Positions 42,780-51,450 are shown, counted from the first letter of the stretch. The stretch: DNA of 64,000 nucleotides from Photobacterium swingsii (GCF_024346715.1 NZ_AP024852.1:2542001-2606000), one strand, 5' to 3'. Numbers and translations: made by a program. Notes: generated by a model not told the origin, from the sequence alone.

Positions 42780-44753
42780 GTGAATAGCTTTGTCATTTTG
42801 TGTCTTGATGATGAGCCAGATATTGTCGAAAGACTGCGGCAAGACCTCAGTCCTTTCAGCGATCTCTTCGATATTATTGGTGCAGACAGCATCGAAGAGG
42901 CGAATGACATGCTCGCTTTTATCGAGCAACAAGGTCAGCAAGCTGCGATGGTCATTTGTGATAATGATCTAGGGGTAGACAAGGGCGTTGATTTCTTAGT
43001 GCAATTAGATAATCACCCCGTTACCAAACGTGCTCGTACTGTGTTGCTCAATGACAAACCACAAATTGATGTCATCATGCAGGCGGTTAACGAAGGACGC
43101 CTCAACTACTGCTTAACTAAGCCCTGGCAACGTGATGAGTTACACCGTGTACTTACTAAAGAACTCACAACCTATGTCATCAAGCACCCTGACGAAGATT
43201 GGCTCAAGTACAGTCAGCTACTCGACCACCGCCGAATTCTAAAAGCCCATATCGACCGACAAATGTCGAGCTTTCGATCTGGTTTTATTCGCCACGGTGA
43301 TCACCTTGATGATGCAACACTGGCAAGCCAAGTCACCGATGCCTTACACAGTTTCTTCCAAGGGAATGATGAACATAAAGCGTGTCGCACATACAGTGAA
43401 GGCCATGTACTGACCCACGAAGGTGAAGCCAATAATTTCTTATGGTTCATCACCCGAGGGGAGGTAGCGTTATATAAAAAAGATGAGGACAGCTTTAAAC
43501 ACGAAGTGGTTAGGGTCGGCTCTGGCAATCTCATTGGTGGTATGTCTTTCGTAACGGGTGAAGCCTCTTTTTCAACTGGGATTACGCTGTGCCAAACCGA
43601 TGTCATTAAACTAGATCGGCAACTGTTTACCAAGGTTATGAATTCCCAAAGTGAGTTGCTCCCTCTTTTCACCAACCTTCTACTTCGCAACTTCAACCGC
43701 CGCTTACAAGGTAGCATCAAAACCGAAATGCGGTTACAGCAAACCCTGAAATCACTCGATGAAGCCTACCAAGAGCTCATCGACAAAGAAAAAATGGCCA
43801 TGCTCGGCCAGTTAGTCGCAGGCGTTGCGCATGAACTCAATAATCCCGTTTCTGCCATTTTACGCGGCAGCGACACCTTAAAAGAAACCATCTGTAAGCT
43901 GACTGAATCACAACTCACCCATGATAACCAAACGCTAGGTAATGTGATTTTACAACGTGCAATGCAGTCACGCCCACTCTCCACATCCGAAACACGGCAA
44001 CGAGCAAAGCAACTCGAAACCACTCTTGGCGATCGACAAACAGCTCGTAAGGCCGTTTTGATGGGCCTAGATGATGCCGATAGCATTGAACGCTGGCTAC
44101 TCCCGCAGAAAAATCAGCTCAAAACAGTCGTTGATGAATGGGAGCACTACTACCAGATGGGGAACTTTCTGCGTTCCATCAATGTTTGTGCTCACCGCAT
44201 TGCAGACTTAGTAAAAAGCCTAAAAAGCTATGCTCGTCAAGATGATGAAACCACTCATGATGTCGACCTGCATGAAGGACTAGAAGATACTTTGGTCATC
44301 TTCGAAAACCGTCTAAAGCGTCACCATGTCACCAAAGAGTATGCTGAACTTCCCCATATTCGCTGCCAACCAATCGCATTGCAGCAAGTGTGGACGAATT
44401 TGGTCGCCAACGCGCTAGATGCCGTAACTGAACCTGGCGAGATCCATATTACGACCCAATTTACACCCAACACCCACCAACAAAGCATTGATATTATTGT
44501 TGAAGATAACGGCAAAGGCATTCCACTCGAACAACAAGAGAAGGTCTTTGAGCTTAATTACACAACGAAGCGTGAAGGTAATTTTGGCCTTGGCATTGGT
44601 TTATCGGTATGCCAGCAAATCATTCATCAACACAATGGCGAGATTCGTATTGAATCAGAGCTAGAACGCTTTACCAGAATGATAGTGACCTTACCTGTGC
44701 ACTCCAACCATACCGAGATTCAAACCAGCCAATTACATAAGGAAGTCTTATGA
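42780..44753 (+). CDS. Hybrid receiver-cNMP-binding-histidine kinase (system B)
   Basis: The 657-residue soluble protein has a receiver domain (1-130), a CAP-like cNMP-binding domain (about 190-305, FLWFITRGEVALYKK, NLIGGMSFVTGEASFS), HisKA with His351 in LVAGVAHELNNPVSAI, a roughly 100-residue insertion, and HATPase (about 545-640, VEDNGKGIP, FGLGIGLSVCQ). The receiver keeps Asp10, Asp11, Asp61 and Lys114, but has Asn91 where the two sister receivers have Thr91, which should change the phosphorylation switch. The kinase half is a paralogue of the system A kinase. It ends four bases into the next gene (ATGA overlap), so the two are coupled. Confidence 0.88.
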   Translation: MNSFVILCLDDEPDIVERLRQDLSPFSDLFDIIGADSIEEANDMLAFIEQQGQQAAMVICDNDLGVDKGVDFLVQLDNHPVTKRARTVLLNDKPQIDVIMQAVNEGRLNYCLTKPWQRDELHRVLTKELTTYVIKHPDEDWLKYSQLLDHRRILKAHIDRQMSSFRSGFIRHGDHLDDATLASQVTDALHSFFQGNDEHKACRTYSEGHVLTHEGEANNFLWFITRGEVALYKKDEDSFKHEVVRVGSGNLIGGMSFVTGEASFSTGITLCQTDVIKLDRQLFTKVMNSQSELLPLFTNLLLRNFNRRLQGSIKTEMRLQQTLKSLDEAYQELIDKEKMAMLGQLVAGVAHELNNPVSAILRGSDTLKETICKLTESQLTHDNQTLGNVILQRAMQSRPLSTSETRQRAKQLETTLGDRQTARKAVLMGLDDADSIERWLLPQKNQLKTVVDEWEHYYQMGNFLRSINVCAHRIADLVKSLKSYARQDDETTHDVDLHEGLEDTLVIFENRLKRHHVTKEYAELPHIRCQPIALQQVWTNLVANALDAVTEPGEIHITTQFTPNTHQQSIDIIVEDNGKGIPLEQQEKVFELNYTTKREGNFGLGIGLSVCQQIIHQHNGEIRIESELERFTRMIVTLPVHSNHTEIQTSQLHKEVL

Positions 44754-45250
44754 ACAAATATATGATTTTATGTGTTGATGATGAGCGTGAAGTGCTCGAT
44801 AGCGTTTTGCATGATCTTGAACCGTTAAGCGAACACTTTGTCCTTGAGGCGGCAGAATCTGTTGATGAAGCCAAAGAAGTATTGGCTGATGCTATTGCTG
44901 ATCATATCCCTCTTGCGCTGATTTTATGCGACCACATCATGCCAGGGGAAACAGGAATTCACTTTTTAATTGAATTAAAGCAACAAGATGAAACGAAAGC
45001 AGCAAGAAAGGTACTCCTGACGGGCCAAGCAGGATTGGAAGAAACAGTGCAAGCGGTGAACAATGCAAGCTTAGATTATTATGTAGCAAAACCTTGGGAT
45101 GGCGAGAATTTGAAAGATGTAGTCATAGAGCAGCTAACAACCTATATGATTGATAATGAAAAAGAATTAATGCCATGGGCGCGTATTTTAAATGCCGCTC
45201 CTATTATGCAAGCAATGAGTGATCGCCGCTTGTCATTATCAGACGGATAA
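44750..45250 (+). CDS. Stand-alone receiver-domain response regulator (system B)
   Basis: The 166-residue protein has a receiver domain with Asp10, Asp11, phospho-acceptor Asp61, Thr91 and Lys114. A short tail (about 125-166) contains YMIDNEKELMPWARILNAAP and has no output domain. It overlaps the hybrid kinase gene and is its likely phosphoryl acceptor. Gap-free similarity to the receiver at 35014 over the first 120 residues (ICVDD/LCVDD, DHxMPG, KVLLTGQA, KPW) shows that both loci arose by duplication. Confidence 0.88.
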   Translation: MNKYMILCVDDEREVLDSVLHDLEPLSEHFVLEAAESVDEAKEVLADAIADHIPLALILCDHIMPGETGIHFLIELKQQDETKAARKVLLTGQAGLEETVQAVNNASLDYYVAKPWDGENLKDVVIEQLTTYMIDNEKELMPWARILNAAPIMQAMSDRRLSLSDG

Positions 45251-45329
45251 TTATCATACAAACCTTGCGCTAGAACTAAGAAATGTTATCTTTATCACAA
45301 AATCTAAGTTCTCCGATCAAGGTGACGCT

Positions 45330-46328
45330 ATGAAAGTTGCAGTCTTTAGCACAAAAAAATACGACCAGAAGTCTTTTGAGTTGATCAACCAAAATTATCA
45401 GCTTGATCTTTCTTTTTTTGAGTTTCGCTTAACCGAGCAAACGGCCCGTATCGCTCAAGGATTTGACGCGGTATGCGCTTTTGTCAATGACGACTTGTCA
45501 CAGCCTGTTCTCGCACAATTGGCTAAAGCAGGTGTTCGCCTGATCGCTATGCGCTGTGCAGGTTTTGACAAAGTAGATCTCAATGCGGCAAAAGCACTCA
45601 ATATCCAAGTAGTGAGAGTGCCTGCATACTCACCAGAAGCCATTGCTGAACATACCATCGGCTTAATGCTTAGCCTAAACCGCCGCATTCACCGAGCTTA
45701 TCAGCGTACCCGTGACGCAAACTTCTCCTTAGAAGGGCTCACTGGGTTTAACTTCAATGGTAAAACCGTTGGCGTAATAGGTACAGGCCGCATAGGTATT
45801 GCTACTATGCGCATTTTAAAAGGCTTAGGCATGAATATTTTGGCCTATGACCCGTTTGAAAACCCAGCGGCCATTGAACTTGGTGCAACCTATACAAGCC
45901 TTGATGACATTTATCGCCACGCGCATGTGATCACCCTGCATTGCCCTATGACTGATGACAACTACCACATGCTGAATGCGCAAGCTTTTGAAAAAATGCA
46001 AGATGGTGTCATGATCATCAACACCAGCCGTGGTGGTCTACTCAACTCGAAAGACGCAATAGAAGCTCTTAAAAGCAGTCGTATTGGTTCGTTAGGTATT
46101 GATGTTTATGAAAATGAACAAGATTTGTTTTTCCAAGATAAATCTAACGATGTCATTAAAGACGATGTATTCCGCCGTTTATCTTCTTGCCATAACGTGC
46201 TCTTTACTGGCCACCAAGCGTTCTTGACTGATGAAGCATTAGGCAATATTGCCGATACTAGCCTGCGTAGCATCCAGCATTTTGCCAAGGGCGAAGAATC
46301 AGGGAACGAGCTCATTACCAATAGCTAA
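45330..46328 (+). CDS. ldhA: D-lactate dehydrogenase (fermentative)
   Basis: The 332-residue enzyme reduces pyruvate to D-lactate with NADH. It has the D-2-hydroxyacid dehydrogenase fold, with NAD site GTGRIG (151-156) and catalytic Arg234, Glu263 and His295, one residue off the E. coli LdhA numbering. The frame is open from 45219, but the ATG at 45330 is chosen: AAGGTGA lies just before it and MKVAVFSTKKYDQKSF is the classic LdhA start. It is read in the same direction as system B, 79 bases downstream. A hairpin at 46423-46448 follows it. Confidence 0.94.
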   Translation: MKVAVFSTKKYDQKSFELINQNYQLDLSFFEFRLTEQTARIAQGFDAVCAFVNDDLSQPVLAQLAKAGVRLIAMRCAGFDKVDLNAAKALNIQVVRVPAYSPEAIAEHTIGLMLSLNRRIHRAYQRTRDANFSLEGLTGFNFNGKTVGVIGTGRIGIATMRILKGLGMNILAYDPFENPAAIELGATYTSLDDIYRHAHVITLHCPMTDDNYHMLNAQAFEKMQDGVMIINTSRGGLLNSKDAIEALKSSRIGSLGIDVYENEQDLFFQDKSNDVIKDDVFRRLSSCHNVLFTGHQAFLTDEALGNIADTSLRSIQHFAKGEESGNELITNS

Positions 46329-46422
46329 AGCTGCTGCGCCAATAAATCATAGGGAATAAGCCGCATAATACTTGGAAGATAAATAGCGACAGAGTGTGGC
46401 GTAGCTCACATCAATCGACTTG

Positions 46423-46448
46423 ATTTGGTGGTTATTTAACCACCAAAT
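46423..46448 (+). terminator. Hairpin downstream of ldhA
   Basis: ATTTGGTGGTTA pairs exactly with TAACCACCAAAT around TT, about 95 bases past the ldhA stop. The following sequence is TATCATTTTG, so it is a moderate terminator. Confidence 0.6.
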
Positions 46449-46546
46449 TATCATTTTGATGAACAAGTCAGTGCAAAACCTATTATTGGTATTACTTGTA
46501 CTTTAGAATACTGGGAATTCTATTTTATAGCCTTTGGAATCTTTTC

Positions 46547-47098
46547 ATGCGCAAAACACTTATTGCGACAGGTATTGTTCTAGCAACAATGACTGCAGCA
46601 CATGCTGAAACACCAGCAACCAATACTATGAGTAATTTCAGCTACGATTACGCAGAAGCGCGTATTGGTATTGACCCATTGACTTACGGTGGTGGCTTCA
46701 GCATGTCTATTCACCCTAATGCGCACATTACAGGTAGCGTTGATACACGCTTCAAAGGCGATTGGGATGCAAATGTTGGTGTAGGCTTCCACGCACCAGT
46801 GAACAACTGGGCAGATATTACAGGCGAAATCAAAGCACTTAACGTTAAAAATGACCGTTACAACAGCTCAGGTGGTAAAATGGGCGTTGAAGTGAACTTA
46901 GGTGTTCGTCAATGGCTTGGTCCACAATTTGAAGTTGGCGGTAAAATCGGCCATACAACCATTAGCGATGATGACAAAGTTATCGGTTCAATCACTGGCC
47001 GTTTCCACGCAACCGAGCTTTTCTCTATCGGTGCTGAAGGTAAATTCAACGGTCTTTACGGCGATCAGATCATCCTGACAACTCGCTTCAAGCTGTAA
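46547..47098 (+). CDS. Small outer-membrane beta-barrel protein
   Basis: The 183-residue precursor starts at the ATG at 46547, giving a Sec signal peptide (MRKTLIATGIVLATMTAAHA, cleavage near Ala20). An upstream TTG extension would spoil that signal. The mature part is an alternating beta sequence (ARIGIDPLTYGGGFSMSIHP, GSITGRFHATELFSIGAEG) ending in TTRFKL, consistent with an eight-stranded barrel of the YfaZ/OmpW-like kind. I do not recognise a precise family. It is a single gene with a hairpin terminator. Confidence 0.7.
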   Translation: MRKTLIATGIVLATMTAAHAETPATNTMSNFSYDYAEARIGIDPLTYGGGFSMSIHPNAHITGSVDTRFKGDWDANVGVGFHAPVNNWADITGEIKALNVKNDRYNSSGGKMGVEVNLGVRQWLGPQFEVGGKIGHTTISDDDKVIGSITGRFHATELFSIGAEGKFNGLYGDQIILTTRFKL

Positions 47099-47126
47099 TC
47101 ATTACACGACAGCCAGTTAGTATAAG

Positions 47127-47152
47127 ACGGTAGCACTACGCTACCGTTTTTA
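47127..47152 (+). terminator. Terminator of the small barrel gene
   Basis: ACGGTAGC pairs with GCTACCGT around ACTAC, followed by TTTTTATC. Confidence 0.8.
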
Positions 47153-47277
47153 TCTTTAGCGCTCCATGACTAAGCACCTATAACAACCTCCGCCTTTCCC
47201 TATGTACTATACCCTGCCTTTTAGGTCACGTTTAGGTATACTACCCAGACATATTTGTCAGTAAGGCTCACAGCCAC

Positions 47278-47823
47278 ATGAAACAATTACTCGATTTTAT
47301 CCCGCTTATTGTCTTTTTTATTTTGTACAAAACCCATGACATTTTTGTCGCAACTGGTGCACTGATCATCGCCACAGCCATTCAAATTGCACTGACGTGG
47401 TTCTTATACAAAAAAGTTGAAAAAATGCAGCTAATCACCTTTGCGATGGTGGCGGTATTCGGTAGTTTGACCCTATTCTTGCACGATGAAAACTTTATCA
47501 AGTGGAAAGTCACCATCGTGTATGCTCTCTTCGCGCTGGGCTTAGCCATTAGCCAACTGATGGGAAAACCCGCTATTAAAAGTATGTTGGGCAAAGAACT
47601 GACCTTGCCCGATACTGTTTGGAATAAAATTAACCTCGCTTGGGTTGGCTTCTTTTCAGTCTGTGCGCTAGTGAATATTTACGTTGCGTTCAGGCTACCA
47701 CTCGATGTTTGGGTAAACTTTAAAGTATTCGGCTTGCTTGTCTTGACGTTACTCTTTACCCTTGCCACTGGTGGGTATATTTATCGCCATATGCCAAAAG
47801 AAAATAGTTCAGACAAGCAGTAA
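47278..47823 (+). CDS. yciB: Inner-membrane protein YciB (septation protein A family)
   Basis: The 181-residue protein has five hydrophobic segments and the [21 protein letters not shown] start that is a hallmark of YciB/IspZ. In E. coli YciB contacts cell-elongation and division proteins and affects envelope integrity; its biochemical role is unclear. It is followed 13 bases later by yciA, the same pairing as in enterobacteria and vibrios, so the two form an operon. Confidence 0.95.
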   Translation: MKQLLDFIPLIVFFILYKTHDIFVATGALIIATAIQIALTWFLYKKVEKMQLITFAMVAVFGSLTLFLHDENFIKWKVTIVYALFALGLAISQLMGKPAIKSMLGKELTLPDTVWNKINLAWVGFFSVCALVNIYVAFRLPLDVWVNFKVFGLLVLTLLFTLATGGYIYRHMPKENSSDKQ

Positions 47824-47836
47824 CTCGGAATCAACA

Positions 47837-48235
47837 ATGAGCACAGAAAACAACATCCCCCGCGGACAACTCCTTCTCCGCACTCTTGCAATGCCAGCTG
47901 ACACCAACGCCAATGGCGACATTTTTGGTGGCTGGATCATGTCTCAGCTCGATTTAGCTGGTGCTATTTTGGCAAAAGAAATTTCAGGCGGTCGTGTTGT
48001 CACGGTTTCCGTCGAGAGCATCGCATTTAAAGCACCAGTTAGTGTTGGTGATGTTGTTTGCTGTTATGGTGAGTGTAAGCGCATTGGTAATACATCAATG
48101 AGCGTCGGCCTTGAAGTCTGGGTTAAACCAGTCGCCCATGAGTCAGTTGGCGACCGCTACCAAGTCTGTGAAGCAACATTTAACTATGTTGCCATCAACA
48201 GCGAAGGGCGACCTCGCCCTGTTAAAAAAGCCTAA
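47837..48235 (+). CDS. yciA: Acyl-CoA thioesterase YciA
   Basis: The 132-residue hot-dog-fold enzyme hydrolyses a broad range of acyl-CoAs. It has the LRTLAMPADTNANGDIFGGW motif, whose Asp and Asn/Gly region is catalytic in this family, and SVESIAFKAPVSVGDVV. The frame reaches back to 47762, inside yciB, but the ATG at 47837 gives the normal MSTENNIPRGQLLLRTLAMP start and has GGAA upstream. It is the second gene of the yciB-yciA unit and is followed by a terminator. Confidence 0.94.
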   Translation: MSTENNIPRGQLLLRTLAMPADTNANGDIFGGWIMSQLDLAGAILAKEISGGRVVTVSVESIAFKAPVSVGDVVCCYGECKRIGNTSMSVGLEVWVKPVAHESVGDRYQVCEATFNYVAINSEGRPRPVKKA

Positions 48236-48242
48236 TAAAAAT

Positions 48243-48272
48243 AGCCTCGCAACCTCAGTGAGGCTTTTTTTA
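48243..48272 (+). terminator. yciA terminator
   Basis: AGCCTC and GAGGCT pair across an 11-base loop and are followed by seven T residues, directly after the yciA stop. Confidence 0.78.
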
Positions 48273-48371
48273 TTATGCAAGCTATTCTCTCCCATGAAAG
48301 ATTGATGACCTTGCCCTGCAAAGATACAATCGAAAGATAAATGATCGGCCCCCACAAAAAAGGAACCTAAC

Positions 48372-48668
48372 ATGTGGTATGTAATCTTCTCTCAAGATGT
48401 TGAAAACAGCCTAGAGCGTCGTTTAAGCGTTCGTGAAAAACACCTTGCGCGCCTAACAGATCTACAAGAACAAGGTAGATTACTGGTTGCAGGTCCTAAC
48501 CCTGCTATCGACAGCGAAAACCCAGGCGAAGCAGGCTTCACAGGATCAACAGTGATCGCTGAGTTCAACTCATTAGAAGACGCAAAGTTATGGGCAGATG
48601 CTGATCCATACATCGAAGCGGGTGTTTACCAAAACGTGATAGTTAAACCTTTCAAGAAAGTATTTTAG
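48372..48668 (+). CDS. YciI-family protein
   Basis: The 98-residue protein has the dimeric ferredoxin-like YciI fold signature: [44 protein letters not shown] and [21 protein letters not shown], with the conserved His and Asp expected near the active site. The biochemical role is unknown, although relatives act on chlorinated substrates. It lies near yciA and yciB as in many gammaproteobacteria, here separated from them by a terminator. Confidence 0.9.
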   Translation: MWYVIFSQDVENSLERRLSVREKHLARLTDLQEQGRLLVAGPNPAIDSENPGEAGFTGSTVIAEFNSLEDAKLWADADPYIEAGVYQNVIVKPFKKVF

Positions 48669-48744
48669 TCTCTCACGCCTTTAATTTAATACTGAGTTGA
48701 CGCGCTAACTTAGTTAAGTCACTAACAGTAAGAAAGCCTTAATT

Positions 48745-49134
48745 ATGCTGAAGAAAATATTAGGTCTCGCTGCATTTATCGCCTTGAGCGGCTGTGCCTC
48801 TAATGAAGATGATACAGCGATAGCATTAGCCAAAAGCCGAGCGGCAACCATTAACGCTAAAGCGCCTTATGACAAGATCGATGAATATAAGATCATGAAA
48901 GCGCAAGCACACAATAAGACAGTGGTTATCACAGTGCTTTATGGTGGTGGTGGCAAAATGGCACCGTCGCAAACCATCAAAGCGGCGGCAGCAAACTATT
49001 GTAGTAGCAATGAACTGACACCACTTTTTGATGCGGGCGTCAGCTACAATATTAAAATCATGGATATGCGTGGGCGCACTATGGTAGAGCAATCAGTTTA
49101 TAGTGATTACTGTAAACAATTAGCGCAGCCATAG
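48745..49134 (+). CDS. Lipoprotein of the AspS/GspS-beta type II secretion pilotin family
   Basis: The 129-residue lipoprotein has lipobox ALSGC (Cys17) and Ala18 after it, so it goes to the outer membrane. Two cysteines in NYCSSNE and SDYCKQL match the conserved disulfide of AspS-type pilotins. The VVITVLYGGGGK and FDAGVSYNIKIMDMRGRTM strands are family-like. AspS binds the GspD secretin and pilots it to the outer membrane. No other type II secretion genes are here, which is usual for this pilotin. It could also be a paralogue with a different client. Confidence 0.7.
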   Translation: MLKKILGLAAFIALSGCASNEDDTAIALAKSRAATINAKAPYDKIDEYKIMKAQAHNKTVVITVLYGGGGKMAPSQTIKAAAANYCSSNELTPLFDAGVSYNIKIMDMRGRTMVEQSVYSDYCKQLAQP

Positions 49135-49154
49135 ACTGCCGAACAAACAAATAG

Positions 49155-49190
49155 AAAACGGCCGCGAATGTCACCATTCGCGGCCGTTTT
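49155..49190. terminator. Bidirectional terminator between the pilotin and methyltransferase genes
   Basis: A perfect 16-base stem, AAAACGGCCGCGAATG with its complement, surrounds TCAC between two convergent genes. T runs lie on both sides. Confidence 0.9.
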
Positions 49191-49233
49191 ATTTCATAAC
49201 CTGAGATTACGTGCCGTTATCTCTTAAGTGTTG

Positions 49234-50211
49234 CTATCGACGAAAAACCAAGGCTTTTAACCCACCTTCAGGATCGATATCTTTAAATTCAGGCGGGTTT
49301 TCTAATCGCTCAATAAATTGAAGATCAGGGGCTTCTTGCGCCATACCATGGATCAAGAATTGAGAGTCAATAGAAGGATCGTTCACACATGCTAGCACTT
49401 GGCCATTCTCTGCCAGCAACTCAGGCAAACGACGTAATATTTTTGCGTAATCTTTCGTGAGAGCAAAACTGCCCTTTTGGAATGAAGGCGGATCGATAAT
49501 AATCAAATCATACGCCCCCATCTTGCGCACCTTACCCCAAGATTTAAACAACTCGTGGCCTAAGAAGCTCACTTTCGATAAATCGTGTTTGTTTAAGTGG
49601 TGATTATCACGGCCTCGGCTCAATGCCGCTTTTGCCATGTCGAGGTTCACAACATGCTCGGCACCACCAGCGATCGCAGCAATCGAGAAACCACAAGTAT
49701 AAGCAAACAAGTTAAGCACTCGCTTACCTGCTGCTTGTTCTAGCACCCACTTACGACCGTAGCGCATATCTAAAAACAGGCCGTTGTTTTGCTTTCGACC
49801 TAAGTCCAGCTTGTATGTCAGACCATTTTCAATCACATCTTGGTATTCGCGCAATTCCCCCCAAATCACTTCGGTAGGTGAGCCATCGCGATCACGGTGC
49901 TGAAGCAGTAATGATGTCGCGCCACACTGCTGCCATTGTGGCGTCGTGAGTAATCGCTGTAGCAGTGCATGTAAGGCTGCTAAGAATTCAGGCGACGGTT
50001 CTTTAAATAATGAAACCAGCACTTGGTCTTGTAACCAATCAACCGTGATTTGCTCTAATCCCTGCCAGCAGCGACCACGGCCATGAAACAAACGACGCAC
50101 TTCAGATGGTGGTGTCGATAATGCATTAAGGAGGTGTTGTTCTAATTGAGTAAGTGCGTTTATATCCATCTTGCCAGTCGATTGTTCAGATAAAGGCGCT
50201 ATTCTAATCAC
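49234..50211 (-). CDS. Class I SAM-dependent methyltransferase, RlmI/RlmK-like (COG1092)
   Basis: The 325-residue protein has an N-terminal region (1-150) and a Rossmann methyltransferase domain (about 150-325). The SAM motif is VLNLFAYTCGFSIAA, followed by VVNLDMAKAALSRGRDNHH and the IIDPPSFQKGSF catalytic motif IV. These features match the 23S rRNA m5C/m2G methyltransferase group, though it lacks the PUA domain of full-length RlmI. The GTG at 50211 starts the longest frame; the ATG at 50169 is an alternative, and neither has a good ribosome site. It follows the small basic gene by ten bases. Confidence 0.85.
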   Translation of the reverse strand: MIRIAPLSEQSTGKMDINALTQLEQHLLNALSTPPSEVRRLFHGRGRCWQGLEQITVDWLQDQVLVSLFKEPSPEFLAALHALLQRLLTTPQWQQCGATSLLLQHRDRDGSPTEVIWGELREYQDVIENGLTYKLDLGRKQNNGLFLDMRYGRKWVLEQAAGKRVLNLFAYTCGFSIAAIAGGAEHVVNLDMAKAALSRGRDNHHLNKHDLSKVSFLGHELFKSWGKVRKMGAYDLIIIDPPSFQKGSFALTKDYAKILRRLPELLAENGQVLACVNDPSIDSQFLIHGMAQEAPDLQFIERLENPPEFKDIDPEGGLKALVFRR

Positions 50212-50221
50212 CTAAGCGGGT

Positions 50222-50428
50222 TCAAGCCACTAGCTTTTGTTGTTCTTCTTCGATACGGGAGCTGGCCAGTACTACATATTCGGCGGTGATACGAACTTGA
50301 CGATGGCGTTTAAGGCGGGTTTTCATTGTATGGCGGTTACGACGGAGCGAGGCTAAATCCCAAAATCGGGTTTTATTTTTCTTTTTCTTGATTCGCATAC
50401 GTAGCGAAACGGAGCGGGTCAGGCGCAT
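50222..50428 (-). CDS. Small basic protein of unknown function
   Basis: I do not recognise this 68-residue, strongly basic protein (MRLTRSVSLRMRIKKKKNKT..., many Arg/Lys). It is probably real. A GAGG motif lies seven bases before its ATG, a TATAAT promoter element sits about 35 bases upstream, and its stop is only ten bases before the methyltransferase start. Its charge suggests contact with RNA or ribosomes, in keeping with the rRNA-methyltransferase neighbour, but that is inference. It could also serve mainly as a leader for the downstream gene. Confidence 0.55.
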   Translation of the reverse strand: MRLTRSVSLRMRIKKKKNKTRFWDLASLRRNRHTMKTRLKRHRQVRITAEYVVLASSRIEEEQQKLVA

Positions 50429-50436
50429 TCTAATCC

Positions 50437-50468
50437 TCGGTCTAGGTCATTTCCTAGACCGATATTAT
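50437..50468 (-). promoter_or_regulatory. -10 element and 5' stem-loop of the small basic gene
   Basis: On the minus strand TATAAT (50468-50463) is followed by a perfect 10-base inverted repeat (TCGGTCTAGG, loop AAATGA, CCTAGACCGA; 50462-50437). The repeat would form at or near the mRNA 5' end and abuts the GAGG ribosome site. It may stabilise the message, gate translation, or be an operator over the start point. The -35 (TGCGAA) is weak. Confidence 0.5.
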
Positions 50469-50624
50469 AAGGAACTCTTGCAACGTTCGCATTTGCGTTT
50501 GAACAAGTTAGCAGCAGTTAGACTAAGTTATTTTTAGTTTTAACTAAAACTGTTGAGAGTTTATTGAAAAAATAAGCGATAGCTCACGCTGTCAATGCAA
50601 CCCTAAAGTAACCACTAAACAATA

Positions 50625-51329
50625 CTATCGCTGACAGGCTTTTTGTAAGCTAGCAGGTAATACAGGCCAATCTAACGTCCAAGGTGATTGCCATTCCACT
50701 AACGCGGCTTTCACCTCATCACTGTGCCAAAGATCACCCTGAACCGGTGGGCACGTAAATCTCAGCGTATCACCTTGATACGGGAAAGCCAGCGAATAAG
50801 CATGAAGGTAACCTCGATCCGCTTCTTCACAGCCATAAATCGTATCCCCTGTAATGCCCGCACCGACACTACGTAACGCGACACGGATCTGGTGGGTTTT
50901 ACCTGTATAGGGCTTGCACAAAAAGAAGCGGCGACCATTACCTGCTGCAGCAGAAAAAAACTGGGTAACGGCAGGGTTCTCTTTACTGCTTTCAAGCTTC
51001 CAGCTACTTCGGCGAGAGCGGCTCATGTCGCCAACAACAACGCCCTGCTTTTTCTTCGGCTTTTTAGTGCTGATGGCGATATAAAATTTCTCAACCGTAC
51101 GGTTAGCAAAGTTCGCCGATAACAAAGCAGCGGCAGCTTTATTTCGCCCTAATAACAATAGACCTGATGTCATCTTATCGAGACGATGAATTAAATAAAG
51201 TTGCTTATCACCCGTTAGCTCAGCCACCGCCGCTAACAACGGCTGATCATTATCATCTTTATGTACACTCACTTCTGGGTGCTTGTTAATGATCAAAAAA
51301 TCAGGGTGTTGGTGAACCAGAGTGAACAT
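50625..51329 (-). CDS. RluA-family pseudouridine synthase
   Basis: The 234-residue enzyme isomerises uridine to pseudouridine in rRNA or tRNA. The catalytic Asp51 lies in HRLDKMTSGLLLLG, and the later motifs KPYTGKTHQIRVALRSVG and GDTIYG are family-typical. It lacks an S4 domain and resembles the TIGR01621-type group. The frame extends to 51371, but the ATG at 51329 is preferred, since AAAGG lies six bases upstream and MFTLVHQHPDFLIINKHPEV is a standard start. The RNA target is unknown. Confidence 0.87.
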   Translation of the reverse strand: MFTLVHQHPDFLIINKHPEVSVHKDDNDQPLLAAVAELTGDKQLYLIHRLDKMTSGLLLLGRNKAAAALLSANFANRTVEKFYIAISTKKPKKKQGVVVGDMSRSRRSSWKLESSKENPAVTQFFSAAAGNGRRFFLCKPYTGKTHQIRVALRSVGAGITGDTIYGCEEADRGYLHAYSLAFPYQGDTLRFTCPPVQGDLWHSDEVKAALVEWQSPWTLDWPVLPASLQKACQR

Positions 51330-51450
51330 ACTGCGACCTTTCGTAAACATCGTATTAAATGGCATGAACACACATGCACAAAATAGAAAACGGAGTATAT
51401 ACCCAAGTCACGCTAAAGTGCAGGCTGCTATCCATACCTTTATATAAAAA

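Noticed and set aside
45219..45329. N-terminal extension of ldhA into the end of the receiver gene
   Set aside because: AAGGTGA before the ATG at 45330 and agreement with known LdhA length and catalytic numbering favour the shorter form.
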